DNA of 64,000 nucleotides, taken from positions 1,240,001-1,304,000 of the forward strand of contig NZ_FTPQ01000001.1 of the NCBI RefSeq assembly GCF_900156435.1, read 5' to 3'. The DNA comes from Microbacterium sp. RU1D (GTDB taxonomy: Bacteria; Actinomycetota; Actinomycetes; Actinomycetales; Microbacteriaceae). Within the stretch, counting starts at the first letter, position 1. Every line of letters starts with the position of its first letter. A program made the position numbers and the translations under genes. Shown here one piece after another: positions 36,643 to 45,960 of this stretch. Under the pieces are notes generated by a model. That model was given only the letters and a program-made list of their open reading frames with translations, made no database searches and was not told the origin of the DNA.

Positions 36643-37778
36643 CGACGCCCGCGCGGACGATCAGCACGGTGCTGCAGGGCTGCACCGTGCTGCTTCCGGT
36701 CGACCGCCGGTCGGGGGAGCTGTCGGCCGCGCTCGAACGGCACGGGGCGCGCGTGCGCGTCGCGCCGGCGCTCACCATCGTGCCGCACGTCGACGACGAG
36801 CACCTCATCGCCCAGACGCGGCGGCTCGTCACCGACCCGCCTGACGTGGTCGTCGCCACCACCGGCGTGGGGTTCCGCGGATGGATGGAGACGGCCGACG
36901 AAGCGGGGCTGCACGACGAGCTCAGCGTCGTCATGGACCGTGCGCGCATCGTCGCCCGCGGTCCCAAGGCGCGCGGAGCGATTCAGCAGGCGGGGTTCGA
37001 CGCCGACTGGGTCGCCGAGAGCGAGACCTCGGCGGAACTGCGCGACTTCCTTGTCGCCGAGGGCGTGCAGGGGCTGCACGTCGCCGTGCAGCACCACGGC
37101 TCGGGGGCCGACGGCCTGGACGAGGCGTTCGAGGCCGCCGGCGCACGCGTCACGAGCCTGACCATCTACCGGTGGGGGCCACCGCCCGATCCCGAGGTCG
37201 TCGCCGCCTCCACCCGTCAGGTCGCGCGCGGGGAGATCGATGCCGTGCTGTTCACGTCGGCGCCCGCGGCGCGCGAGTGGATCCTGGCCGCCGACCGCGC
37301 CGAGGCTCTCGAGGGCGTCGCCGCCCGCGCGGCCGACGGTCGCGTGCTCGTCGCCGCCGTCGGCCCGATCACCGCGGGTCCCCTGCGCGACGTCGGCATC
37401 GAGCCGCTCGTGCCCGACCGCGGGCGCCTCGGCGCTCTCGTGCGCGCCGTCGTGACGCACTACGGCGGTCCCGGCGCGGACGTGTTGCGCACGAGCGTCG
37501 GGCGGCTCGGCATCCGGTCGACGGGGATCGTGCTGGACGGTGTCTTCACCGCTCTGCCGCGTACGGGTGTCGAGATCCTGCGGGCACTCGCCCGCAACCC
37601 CGGGGCGGTCGTCTCGCGCGCCGACCTGATCGCCGCGCTGCCGAACGCCGAGGCGAGCGGGCACGCGGTCGAGGTCGCCGTCGCGCGCACCCGCGAGGCG
37701 CTCGGGGGCATCGATCTCATCCGCACGGTCTACAAGCGCGGATACCGGCTCGACATCATCGATGAGGAGGACGCGTGA
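36639..37778 (+). CDS. nnaR: Uroporphyrinogen-III synthase-like protein with winged-helix domain (NnaR-type)
   Basis: A 379-aa protein with a HemD-like domain (about 10-260; VVVATTGVGFRGWMETADE, ARGPKARGAIQQAG, DAVLFTSAPAAREW) joined to an OmpR-type winged helix (about 285-375; LPRTGVEILRALARNPGAVVSR, VEVAVARTREALGG, VYKRGYRLD). The architecture matches Streptomyces NnaR, a nitrate/nitrite assimilation regulator working with GlnR. Whether it keeps synthase activity is unknown. GTG at 36639 overlaps cysG by 4 bp. Confidence 0.88.
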   Translation: MTTPARTISTVLQGCTVLLPVDRRSGELSAALERHGARVRVAPALTIVPHVDDEHLIAQTRRLVTDPPDVVVATTGVGFRGWMETADEAGLHDELSVVMDRARIVARGPKARGAIQQAGFDADWVAESETSAELRDFLVAEGVQGLHVAVQHHGSGADGLDEAFEAAGARVTSLTIYRWGPPPDPEVVAASTRQVARGEIDAVLFTSAPAAREWILAADRAEALEGVAARAADGRVLVAAVGPITAGPLRDVGIEPLVPDRGRLGALVRAVVTHYGGPGADVLRTSVGRLGIRSTGIVLDGVFTALPRTGVEILRALARNPGAVVSRADLIAALPNAEASGHAVEVAVARTREALGGIDLIRTVYKRGYRLDIIDEEDA

Positions 37779-38635
37779 CCGCTGTGCTCATCGCCTGCGC
37801 CCACGGATCGAGGTTCGAGGAGGGGCGCGTCGTCGTGCGCGAGCTGCTCGCCGTGCTGCGAGCCACCGCCCCCGCGGGCGTCGAGGTGCACGAGGCCTAC
37901 GTCGACGTGCACGGCCCCTTCGTCACCGATGTCGTCGCCGCCGCGCGCGAGCGCACCGACGACATCGTCATCGTGCCGCTGCTGCTGTCGACCGGGTACC
38001 ACACCGAGGTCGACCTCGTGGAGGCCGCCGGCGGCCTGCCGGTGGCTCCCGCTCTGGGGCCGCACCCCGTGCTGGCCCAGATCCTCGTCGACAGGGTCCG
38101 CGCGACCGGGGCCGCGGAGGGCGACACGGTCGTCCTCGCCGCCGCGGGGTCGACGCGCCCCGGCGCGGTCGTCGACGTCGAGCGGATGGCGGAGCTGATG
38201 ACGGATGCCGGGATCACCGGTCCCGTCGTCACGGCGTACGCCGCAGCATCCGAGCCCCGGATCCCGGATGCCGTGCACGCGGCGCGCGCGGAGGGCAGGC
38301 GCACGGTGGCCGCGAGCTACGTGCTGGCGCCCGGGCACTTCTCGCGCGTGATCGAGAAGGCGGAGGCCGACCTGACCTCGGCGCCGATCGGCGCGGACCC
38401 GCGCCTGGCGACGGTCGTCTGGGAGCGGTGGGCTGCCGCGCGCGGCGCGGTGCGCGCGTCCGGGGTGGCGGAGGCCGCCGTGCGCGACGCCCCGGAGGTG
38501 GCTGAGCCTGTCAGAGCCTCCGGTGGTACGGCGGGTGCGGACCCTTCGACGGGCTCAGGATCCTCGGCGGGCTCGCCGCGCGGCCTGCTCGCGCGGATGC
38601 GCAACCTCTTCTCGCGCGCTCGCCGCCGCGCCTGA
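37775..38635 (+). CDS. Sirohydrochlorin chelatase (CbiX-type)
   Basis: A 286-aa chelatase putting iron into sirohydrochlorin to finish sirohaem. The N-terminal half has the metal-binding CAHGSR near residue 8 and PLLLSTGYHTEVD; the second half repeats the fold degenerately (LAAAGSTRP, YVLAPGHFSRVIEKA). The last roughly 60 residues are non-conserved and partly encoded by a REP-like repeat (38497-38563) read as PSTGSGSSAG, then a basic tail. GTG start overlaps the previous gene by 4 bp. Last gene of the nir operon. Confidence 0.9.
   Translation: MTAVLIACAHGSRFEEGRVVVRELLAVLRATAPAGVEVHEAYVDVHGPFVTDVVAAARERTDDIVIVPLLLSTGYHTEVDLVEAAGGLPVAPALGPHPVLAQILVDRVRATGAAEGDTVVLAAAGSTRPGAVVDVERMAELMTDAGITGPVVTAYAAASEPRIPDAVHAARAEGRRTVAASYVLAPGHFSRVIEKAEADLTSAPIGADPRLATVVWERWAAARGAVRASGVAEAAVRDAPEVAEPVRASGGTAGADPSTGSGSSAGSPRGLLARMRNLFSRARRRA
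38497..38563. repeat. REP-like palindromic pair inside the chelatase gene
   Basis: Two 25-bp arms (38497-38521 and 38539-38563) 17 bp apart; the second carries CCTTCGACGGGCTCAGG, shared with the intergenic copy at 59421-59486. It reads through in frame near the 3' end of the gene. Confidence 0.75.
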
Positions 38636-38675
38636 GCGGCGCTCCGAGACGGCGCGGGTAGGGTCGCTCTCGCCC

Positions 38676-40160
38676 ATGCATCGCCTCCTCGTCGCCCTCC
38701 TGGCCGCCCTCGACGCCGTCCTGGCCGCCGCGGGCGGTATCGCCGTCGTGCTCGCCCCGCTCACGCTGCTGTGGGTCTTCGGCCTGGGCGCCCCGGACTG
38801 GGGCGCGTTGTGGCCGGCCTCAGCCGCGGTGTGGCACCTCGGCCACCTCGTGCCCGTCACGGTGACCCTGCCCGACGCGTACCTCGCCGCCACTGGGATC
38901 GACCCGTCGTTCGCGACCTTCACCCTCTCTCTCGCCCCCCTGGCGTTCGCGGCCTTCACCGCCCTCTTCGCCGCCCGTTCCGGCGTCCGCGCGGGCGAGG
39001 CCGGCGCCGCCCTCACCGGATGGGTGTCGGGCTCACTGGTGTTCGCCGCCCTCGCGAGCGTCGTCGCGCTCACCTCGAACGCCGACCTCGTGGCATCCGA
39101 GACGTGGCTGTCGATCCTGCTGCCGGCGATGCTGTTCCTCGTCCCGTCGTTCATCGGCGCGGTCATCGGCGCCTGGCGCGTGGGCGACGACGGCCCCGTC
39201 GACGCCGTCAGGGGATGGATCGAACGGATGCCGACGGCGTGGGCGCCCGTGCCCGGACTCGTGCTGCGCGGACTCGCCCTCACCACGCTGGGCCTGGTCG
39301 CCGTGGGCGGCGTCGTCGTGGTCGCCGGTCTCATCGCGCGCTCCACGCAGGTCATCGGGCTCTTCCAGGCCAGCAACGCCGACGGCATCGGCGCGACCGT
39401 CATCGCGCTCGGGCAGCTCGTGTACCTCCCCACGCTCGTGCTGTGGGCCGTCGCCTTCACGGCGGGCCCGGGATTCGCACTCGGAACCGACACCGCCGTG
39501 ACCCCGGCTGCGACGCAGGTCGGCGCCCTGCCCGGCATCCCGGTGCTCGGGGCCGTGCCCGACTCGACGTCGTCGTGGCTTCTTCTGCTCGTGCTGCTCC
39601 CGGTGGCCGTGGGGGCGCTGGCCGGATGGATCCTCCGCTCGCGCATGCCAGCGACCGTCGACCCCGAGCCGATGGCGCCGCGGCTGGTCGTGGCTTTCTC
39701 CGTCGCTGTCCTCACCGGCGGCGTCGGCGCGCTCGCCGCTCTCGCCTCCCGCGGAGCGATCGGGCCGGGTCGCCTCTCCGACACGGGTCCGCAGCCGGGC
39801 CCCCTCGCCCTCGCACTCGGGATCGAGGTGCTCGTGGGCCTCGCGATCCTGCTGCTCAGCCCGCGCTTCGGCGCCGCCGCCGACGAGGTCGACGACATCG
39901 GCGTCGCCCATGACCGGCGCGACGAGGTCCCCGCCTTCTCGTTCCCCTCGCGCGAACGGATGCCGTTCGACCACGACGAGCACGCGACGGGCCCCACCCC
40001 CGCCCTGTCTGCCCCGGGCACGGGAATCGCGCATGACGTGTGGCCGAGCGCCTACCGCGGTCCCGACGACGCCGACCCGTCCGCGGCCGGCGACGACGAG
40101 GTGCGGGCGCGCATCCGCGCCGCGTGGGCCGATCCCGACGGCGACGGACGCCGGCGCTGA
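38676..40160 (+). CDS. DUF6350 family membrane protein
   Basis: A 494-aa protein with about ten TM helices and a hydrophilic roughly 95-residue C-terminal tail. It belongs to the actinobacterial DUF6350 family, recognised by position upstream of purN and by the WVFGLGAPDWGALWPASAAVWHLGH stretch near residue 34. The function is not established (some members are labelled cell-division membrane proteins). ATG at 38676. Confidence 0.82.
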   Translation: MHRLLVALLAALDAVLAAAGGIAVVLAPLTLLWVFGLGAPDWGALWPASAAVWHLGHLVPVTVTLPDAYLAATGIDPSFATFTLSLAPLAFAAFTALFAARSGVRAGEAGAALTGWVSGSLVFAALASVVALTSNADLVASETWLSILLPAMLFLVPSFIGAVIGAWRVGDDGPVDAVRGWIERMPTAWAPVPGLVLRGLALTTLGLVAVGGVVVVAGLIARSTQVIGLFQASNADGIGATVIALGQLVYLPTLVLWAVAFTAGPGFALGTDTAVTPAATQVGALPGIPVLGAVPDSTSSWLLLLVLLPVAVGALAGWILRSRMPATVDPEPMAPRLVVAFSVAVLTGGVGALAALASRGAIGPGRLSDTGPQPGPLALALGIEVLVGLAILLLSPRFGAAADEVDDIGVAHDRRDEVPAFSFPSRERMPFDHDEHATGPTPALSAPGTGIAHDVWPSAYRGPDDADPSAAGDDEVRARIRAAWADPDGDGRRR

Positions 40161-40250
40161 GCCGACCCGTGACCATGAGGTGCGGCCGGCACTCCCCGGG
40201 CTCTCGCCCGCGCTCGGCGCGCTCCGGCGCACCTGCGTAGACTGACCTCC

Positions 40251-40850
40251 GTGCTCACGGTCGCCGTCCTCATCTCCGGCACCGGCTCCAACCTCCGCGC
40301 CCTGCTCGAGGCGGCCTCCGCTCCCGACTTCCCGGCGCGCGTGGTCGCGGTCGGTGCCGATCGCGAGGCCGAGGGCTTCGCGCACGCCGAGCACTTCGGC
40401 ACCCCCACCTTCCTCGTCCCGTTCCGCACCTTCGCGTCGCGCGAGGAATGGGGCGCGGAACTCGGGGCCCAGCTCGCCGTCTGGAACCCCGACCTCGTCG
40501 TGCTCAGCGGCATGATGCGTCTGCTGCCGGCGGACCTCGTCGCGGCGTGGGAACCGCGCATCATCAACACCCACCCCGCCTACCTGCCCGAATTCCCGGG
40601 CGCGCACGGCGTGCGCGACGCGCTCGCCGCCGGCGTCGAGCAGACGGGGGCGAGCGTCATCGTCGTCGACTCCGGCGTCGACACCGGCCCGATCCTCGCC
40701 CAGGAGCGCATCCCCGTGCTGCCCGGCGACGACGAGGACTCCCTGCACGAGCGCATCAAGCCCGTCGAACGCCGACTGCTGATCGACGTGGTGCGCCGCA
40801 TCGCCGAGGGCGAGCTCGACCTCGCCGTCGCGGCATCCCGAACCGCCTGA
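40251..40850 (+). CDS. purN: Phosphoribosylglycinamide formyltransferase
   Basis: A 199-aa GAR transformylase adding a formyl group from 10-formyl-THF in purine synthesis. Signature: [16 protein letters not shown] at the start, catalytic Asn/His/Asp in [17 protein letters not shown] and [17 protein letters not shown] at 40251. Followed 65 bp later by purH; folD and glyA further on supply the folate. Confidence 0.97.
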   Translation: MLTVAVLISGTGSNLRALLEAASAPDFPARVVAVGADREAEGFAHAEHFGTPTFLVPFRTFASREEWGAELGAQLAVWNPDLVVLSGMMRLLPADLVAAWEPRIINTHPAYLPEFPGAHGVRDALAAGVEQTGASVIVVDSGVDTGPILAQERIPVLPGDDEDSLHERIKPVERRLLIDVVRRIAEGELDLAVAASRTA

Positions 40851-40915
40851 CCCGCGTGGCGGGCGCCGGCCCGTCTCGCACCCGAATCCGACTCGAGACA
40901 CAGGAGCCGAACGCC

Positions 40916-42526
40916 ATGGCCGGACCCCGCCACGACCCCGCCGACTACCGTCCCCGCGACATCGTCCCGATCCGCCGCGCGCTGGTGTCGGTGAGCGACA
41001 AGACCGGTCTGCTCGCCCTCGGCGAGGCCCTCGCCTCCGCGGGCGTCGAGATCGTTTCGACCGGCGGCTCCGCCACGCTGCTGCGCGAGGCCGGGTACGA
41101 GGTCACCGACGTCTCCGCGGTGACCGGGTTCCCCGAGTCGCTCGACGGGCGCGTGAAGACGCTGCACCCGAACGTGCACGCCGGTCTCCTCGCCGACCTG
41201 CGCCTGGCCTCGCACGAGGCGCAGCTCGGAGATCTCGGCATCCGCCCCTTCGAGCTCGTGGTCGTGAACCTCTACCCGTTCGTCGAGACCGTGGCATCCG
41301 GTGCCGAGGGTGACGACGTGGTGGAGCAGATCGACATCGGCGGCCCCGCGATGGTGCGCGCGTCGGCGAAGAACCACGCCAACGTCGCGATCGCCGTCTC
41401 GCCCGAGTCGTACCCCGCGATCATCGAGGCGCTGCAGACCCAGGGCGGCACCAGCCTCGTGCAGCGCCGCGAGCTCGCCGCGCGCGCCTTCTCGCACACC
41501 GCCGCGTACGACACCGCGGTGTCGACGTGGTTCGCCGAGGGCACGCTCGGTGACGACATCGACCTGCCCGCGCACCTCACGATCCAGGCCGAGCGCCTGT
41601 CGACGCTGCGCTACGGCGAGAACTCGCACCAGCGCGCGGCGATCTACACGCGCGTCGGCGGACACGGTATCGCCCAGGCCACGCAGCTGCAGGGCAAGGA
41701 GATGTCGTACAACAACTACGTCGACGCCGATGCGGCGCTGCGCGCGGCCTTCGACATGGTCAAGCCCGCCGTCGCGATCATCAAGCACGCCAACCCGTGC
41801 GGCATCGCGGTCGCCGCCCCCAACGCCCTCGACCCGATCGCCTCGGCTCACCTGCGTGCGCACGAGTGCGACCCCGTCTCGGCGTTCGGCGGCGTGATCG
41901 CGGCCAACCGCACGGTGACGCTGAAGATGGCGGAGAACCTCCGCGACATTTTCACCGAGGTCATCATCGCGCCCGACTTCGAGCCCGAGGCGCTCGAGGT
42001 GTTCAAGCTGAAGAAGAATCTCCGCGTCCTGCAGCTGCCCACCGACTGGCAGCAGGAGCGCATGGACGTGCGCCTGGTCTCGGGCGGTCTGCTGCTGCAG
42101 GATGCCGACCGCTTCCCCGACGACATCGAGTCGGTCGCGAAGAACTGGGAGCTCGTCTCGGGCGAGCGTCCCGCGGAGGCCGACATGGAGAGCCTCATCT
42201 TCGCGTGGAAGTCGTGCCGCGCCGTGAAGTCCAACGCGATCGTGCTCGCCCAGGCCTCGGCCACGGTCGGCATCGGCATGGGTCAGGTCAACCGCGTCGA
42301 CTCGTGCCGCCTCGCGGTCGAGCGCGCGGGCGACCGCGCCCACGGTTCGATCGCGGCATCCGATGCCTTCTTCCCCTTCGCCGACGGCCCGCAGGTGCTG
42401 ATCGACGCCGGCATCTCGGCGATCATCCAGCCCGGCGGATCGGTGCGGGATGCCGAGGTCGTCGACGCCGCGCGCGCCGCCGGGGTGACCATGTTCTTCA
42501 CGGGGGAGCGTCACTTCTTCCACTGA
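40916..42526 (+). CDS. purH: Bifunctional AICAR transformylase / IMP cyclohydrolase
   Basis: A 536-aa enzyme for the last two steps of IMP synthesis. The N-terminal IMP cyclohydrolase (to about 200) has [21 protein letters not shown] and [12 protein letters not shown]. The C-terminal AICAR transformylase has [17 protein letters not shown] and the end [13 protein letters not shown] 40916 follows CAGGAG. AICAR/ZMP accumulates when folate is short, linking this gene to the ZTP-type leader before glyA. Confidence 0.97.
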   Translation: MAGPRHDPADYRPRDIVPIRRALVSVSDKTGLLALGEALASAGVEIVSTGGSATLLREAGYEVTDVSAVTGFPESLDGRVKTLHPNVHAGLLADLRLASHEAQLGDLGIRPFELVVVNLYPFVETVASGAEGDDVVEQIDIGGPAMVRASAKNHANVAIAVSPESYPAIIEALQTQGGTSLVQRRELAARAFSHTAAYDTAVSTWFAEGTLGDDIDLPAHLTIQAERLSTLRYGENSHQRAAIYTRVGGHGIAQATQLQGKEMSYNNYVDADAALRAAFDMVKPAVAIIKHANPCGIAVAAPNALDPIASAHLRAHECDPVSAFGGVIAANRTVTLKMAENLRDIFTEVIIAPDFEPEALEVFKLKKNLRVLQLPTDWQQERMDVRLVSGGLLLQDADRFPDDIESVAKNWELVSGERPAEADMESLIFAWKSCRAVKSNAIVLAQASATVGIGMGQVNRVDSCRLAVERAGDRAHGSIAASDAFFPFADGPQVLIDAGISAIIQPGGSVRDAEVVDAARAAGVTMFFTGERHFFH

Positions 42527-42612
42527 CGCACCGGGCCCTGCGCGCGGGTCGAGCGTTCCGGCGCCGTAGTGACGTCGGTTGCGGCGGCGCCGTCGCGTGC
42601 GCGGGGCGGGGC

Positions 42613-42713
42613 GAGGTGCGCGAGCTCGGGTTTGGGGCGCATTTCGCCGTTCGGGGCGTGAGAATACCGCCCCGAACTCGGAAACGCGCCCCAAAAAACA
42701 CTCCCGCGCACTC
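42613..42713. repeat. Large nested extragenic hairpin
   Basis: In the 298-bp gap after purH. Nested arms TTTGGGGCGC (42631-42640)/GCGCCCCAAA (42686-42695) and TTCGGGGCG (42650-42658)/CGCCCCGAA (42668-42676), with an outer GAGGTGCGCG/CGCGCACTC. It could end purH transcription or be a mobile palindromic element. No gene is seen in the gap. Confidence 0.65.
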
Positions 42714-42824
42714 GGAGACGGGACGTAGCGCACGGCACCGCGCCGGCGGATCACCGACCGGCGGATGCCACGCGACGGCGAGTGGACCGCGCGCCGCGGA
42801 AGACGCACACCCCAGAGTTGTCGC

Positions 42825-43775
42825 ATGCAGGAAGCGTCCGGATCCGTGGCCCGCCGCGGCCTCGCGTGGGGCGGCCTTGGCGTGCTCGCCTTCTCGTTCA
42901 CGGTCATCTTCACCCGTATCGCCGTCGCGCAGCTCGATCCGCTCTTCGTAGGAGCGGGGCGCGCGGTGGTGGCCGCGATGATCGCGGGCGTCGCCCTCGC
43001 GGTGACACGGGCGCGGATCCCGTCATCCCGACAGGTCGCGCGCCTCGCGATCGTGGGCGGGGGAGTGGTGCTGGGCTTTCCGCTGTTGACCTCGTTTGCC
43101 CTGACCACGGCACCGGCCAGCCACGGTGCCGTCGTGATCGCCGTGCTCCCCGCGGCCACCGCGGTGGCTGCGGTGATCCGCACGCGGGAGTCCCCGGGGT
43201 GGGCGTTCTGGATCACGGCGGTGATCGGGGCCGTCGTCGCCGTGTCTTTCGCTGTGGCCGGGGGAGCCGGTGGCCTGCACGCCTCCGACCTGCTGCTGCT
43301 CGGCGCGGTCGCCGCCGCCGCGGTGGGGTACGCCGAGGGGGGAGTGCTCTCCCGCGAACTCGGCGCCTGGCAGACGATCTCGTGGGCCCTGGTGCTGTCG
43401 AGCCCCGTGATGGTCGGCCTCACGGTCGTCTCCGCGATGCGCACGCCGGTCACCGCGGATCCTGCTGCGTGGGGCTCGTTCGCGTACCTCGCCGTGGTCA
43501 GCATGTTCCTCGGCTTCGTCGCCTGGTACCGAGGTCTCGCGATCGGGCCGATGGCCCGCGTCAGTCAGCTGCAACTCGCCCAGCCGGTACTCTCCCTCGC
43601 CTGGGCGGCTCTGCTGCTCGGCGAGCGACTCACCGCGGTCACGGTCGGGGGCGGCCTCGCGGTGATCGTGTGCGCGGCGATCGCCGTGACGGTCCGCCAG
43701 CGCTCCACCGCACGCACGGCCGCGCGGCCTCACGAGGTGACGGATGCCGCTGCGCTCACGCGCTCATCTCGATGA
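42825..43775 (+). CDS. EamA/DMT-family transporter
   Basis: A 316-aa drug/metabolite transporter with ten TM helices in two EamA repeats (FSFTVIFTRIAVAQLDPLFVGAGRA near the start; QLAQPVLSLAWAALLLGERLT in the second repeat). Exports small metabolites in known members; the substrate is unknown. ATG at 42825. Its 3' end overlaps the convergent DUF1697 gene by 20 bp. Confidence 0.87.
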   Translation: MQEASGSVARRGLAWGGLGVLAFSFTVIFTRIAVAQLDPLFVGAGRAVVAAMIAGVALAVTRARIPSSRQVARLAIVGGGVVLGFPLLTSFALTTAPASHGAVVIAVLPAATAVAAVIRTRESPGWAFWITAVIGAVVAVSFAVAGGAGGLHASDLLLLGAVAAAAVGYAEGGVLSRELGAWQTISWALVLSSPVMVGLTVVSAMRTPVTADPAAWGSFAYLAVVSMFLGFVAWYRGLAIGPMARVSQLQLAQPVLSLAWAALLLGERLTAVTVGGGLAVIVCAAIAVTVRQRSTARTAARPHEVTDAAALTRSSR

Positions 43776-44271
43776 GCTTCGCGACGGTGTTGTTGTTGCG
43801 CGCGGTGCCGACGACACCGAGTCGCTTCTCGAACCATCCCGCCTGCAGCTTCGAGCCGCCGATGCCCTCCGGATAGCGGACGAAGACCTCGCGGCCGTCG
43901 AGGACGGCGTCTTCGGGAATGCCCGGCGGCAGCTCGAGCGGCGTCGTCGGCGCGACGTCGAGGAACACCGTCTGCACCCACCGCCCCTCCGCGGCCTCGG
44001 CCCAGGGATTGCGAGCCCGTGCGTCGGCGAGTTCGCGGTGCGTGCGCACCATGACGGGCAGGTCGAAGCCGAAGGCGCCCCGGACCGCGTCGCGGATCGT
44101 CTCGGCGAGCTCGCCGGAGGAGCGGCCACCGTCGTCGAGGACGACGTTGCCCGCGACCTGCAGCGTCTCGACGTCGCCCAGACCGGCGGATGCCAACACC
44201 TCGCGCAGCGCGGGCATCTTCAGCGCCGTCGGACCACCGACTCCGCGGATCAACGCGACGGCACGCGGCAC
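43756..44271 (-). CDS. DUF1697 family protein
   Basis: A 171-aa single-domain DUF1697 protein. The family opening (ALIRGVGGPTALKMPALREVLASAGLGDVET), GNVVLD, and the C-terminal NNNTVAKLIEM are clear. The function is unknown. It ends inside the 3' end of the convergent EamA gene. Confidence 0.85.
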   Translation of the reverse strand: MPRAVALIRGVGGPTALKMPALREVLASAGLGDVETLQVAGNVVLDDGGRSSGELAETIRDAVRGAFGFDLPVMVRTHRELADARARNPWAEAAEGRWVQTVFLDVAPTTPLELPPGIPEDAVLDGREVFVRYPEGIGGSKLQAGWFEKRLGVVGTARNNNTVAKLIEMSA

Positions 44272-44320
44272 GGTGCGACCCTCCCTGCCCGAACGACGAC
44301 GGAGGACGGGCGGCCCCTCA

Positions 44321-45748
44321 TCATGCCGAGTCGCGGCCCAGCGTCTCGAGCAGCCGCAACCACACTTCGCTGACCGTCGGGTACGACGGCACCGCGTGCC
44401 AGAGTCGCTTCACGGGCACCTCGCCCACGACGGCGATCGTGGCGGAGTGCAGCAGCTCGGCGATGTCGGGGCCGACGAAGGTCGCCCCCACGATCACGCC
44501 CCGGTCGAGGTCGACGATCGCGCGGGCTTTGCCGACGTAGGCGTCGGACTGCTCGCTCGAACCGGCGATGCTCGCCAGGTCGTAGTCGAGCAGCTTGACG
44601 TTCAGGCCCTTCTCCTCAGCCTTCGCGGCGGTGAGACCGACGGATGCCACTTCGGGATCGGTGAACGTGACCTGGGGCACGGCGTCGTGGTCGGCCGTGG
44701 CGACGTGCGCACCCCACGGGGCGTCGTCGACCTCGTCGCCCTTCGCGCGGGCGGCGATGACGTCACCGGCGGCGCGTGCCTGGTACTTGCCCTGATGAGT
44801 GAGGAGCGCACGGTGGTTGACGTCTCCGACCGCGTAGAGCCAGTCCGAGCCCCGTACGCGGAGGGTGTCGTCGACGTCGAGCCACTCGCCGGGGGCGAGG
44901 CCGACGGCATCCAGTCCGAGGTCCTGTGTGCGGGGTGTGCGTCCGATCGCGACCAGCACCTCGTCGGCTGTGACCGTCGATCCGTCGGAGAGCTCGAGTA
45001 CCACCTGTCCGTCGTCGCCGCGGCGGACGTTCGTCGTGTCGGCGCCGGTCTTCACCACCACCCCACGGTCGCGGAGCGACGACGCCACCAGCTCACCCGC
45101 GAACGGCTCGTTGCCGCCCAGCAGCCCGGAACGGGCGATGATCGTGACCTGTGCGCCGAGGCTGTCGAAGGCCGTGGCCATCTCGGCGCCGACGACCCCG
45201 CCGCCGATGATCGCGAGGGAGCCGGGGATCTGCTCGACGGCCGTAGCCTCGCGGCTGGTCCAGGGGGAGACGTCGGCGAGCCCCGGGATGTCGGGGAGGA
45301 GCGCTGCGGACCCGGTGCACACCGCAACGGCGTGCCGGGCGACGAGGTCGGTGGTGCTGCCGTCGACGGCGGTGACGCGCACCGTCTTCTCGCCGGTGAG
45401 GGTTCCGTGACCGCGGACGAGGTCGATCCCCGCCCCCTGGAGCCACTGCACCTGGCCCGAGTCGTCGTAATTGCTGGTCATCGTGTCGCGGCGTCGTAGC
45501 ACCGCCTCGACGTCGAGGCCGCCCGTGACCGCCTGCTTCGCGCCGTCGACGTCGCGCGCGGCGCGCAGGGCTGCGCCGCTGCGTAGCAGTGCCTTCGACG
45601 GCATGCACGCCCAGTACGAGCACTCGCCGCCGACGAGCTCGGACTCGACGATGACGGCGGTGAGGCCCGCCTGCACGGCACGGTCGGCGACGTTCTCGCC
45701 GACCGGGCCCGCACCGATGACGATGAGGTCGTATTCGCGTTCGCTCAT
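44321..45748 (-). CDS. FAD-dependent pyridine nucleotide-disulfide oxidoreductase
   Basis: A 475-aa flavoprotein of the lipoamide dehydrogenase/mercuric reductase class: FAD motif [18 protein letters not shown], redox-active Cys pair in [11 protein letters not shown] (C-x4-C), NAD(P) motif [19 protein letters not shown] and dimerisation domain. The C-terminal active-site His (HPT in lipoamide dehydrogenases) is replaced by Tyr (PSYPTVSE), so lipoamide dehydrogenase activity is doubtful; quinone or other small-molecule reduction is more likely. Not in an operon. Confidence 0.87.
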   Translation of the reverse strand: MSEREYDLIVIGAGPVGENVADRAVQAGLTAVIVESELVGGECSYWACMPSKALLRSGAALRAARDVDGAKQAVTGGLDVEAVLRRRDTMTSNYDDSGQVQWLQGAGIDLVRGHGTLTGEKTVRVTAVDGSTTDLVARHAVAVCTGSAALLPDIPGLADVSPWTSREATAVEQIPGSLAIIGGGVVGAEMATAFDSLGAQVTIIARSGLLGGNEPFAGELVASSLRDRGVVVKTGADTTNVRRGDDGQVVLELSDGSTVTADEVLVAIGRTPRTQDLGLDAVGLAPGEWLDVDDTLRVRGSDWLYAVGDVNHRALLTHQGKYQARAAGDVIAARAKGDEVDDAPWGAHVATADHDAVPQVTFTDPEVASVGLTAAKAEEKGLNVKLLDYDLASIAGSSEQSDAYVGKARAIVDLDRGVIVGATFVGPDIAELLHSATIAVVGEVPVKRLWHAVPSYPTVSEVWLRLLETLGRDSA

Positions 45749-45960
45749 GCCCTCACGCTAGCGGGGGCCCCCGACATCGGGGAGGGGTTGCGGTGGTGGC
45801 CCGGTGGTCCCGAGACGTGCATGGTGGTCCCGGCCTTCGTCCGTCGCCCTGGCTACGGGCCGCAGCTCACCGGCCCACCCCGCACGGCATCCGACAACTC
45901 CCAACGGCCGTGTCCGATTTCCGCCAGCCGATGTCGGAGGTCGGTGGCAGGGTGGATGCC

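Noticed and set aside
38571..38635. Frameshift at the 3' end of the chelatase gene
   Set aside because: The odd composition is explained by the in-frame repeat and a basic tail; the frame stays open to a single stop.
40580..43504. Roughly 970-codon open frame opposite purN, purH and the EamA gene
   Set aside because: Spans three recognisable sense genes and intergenic DNA and has no domain-like sequence.
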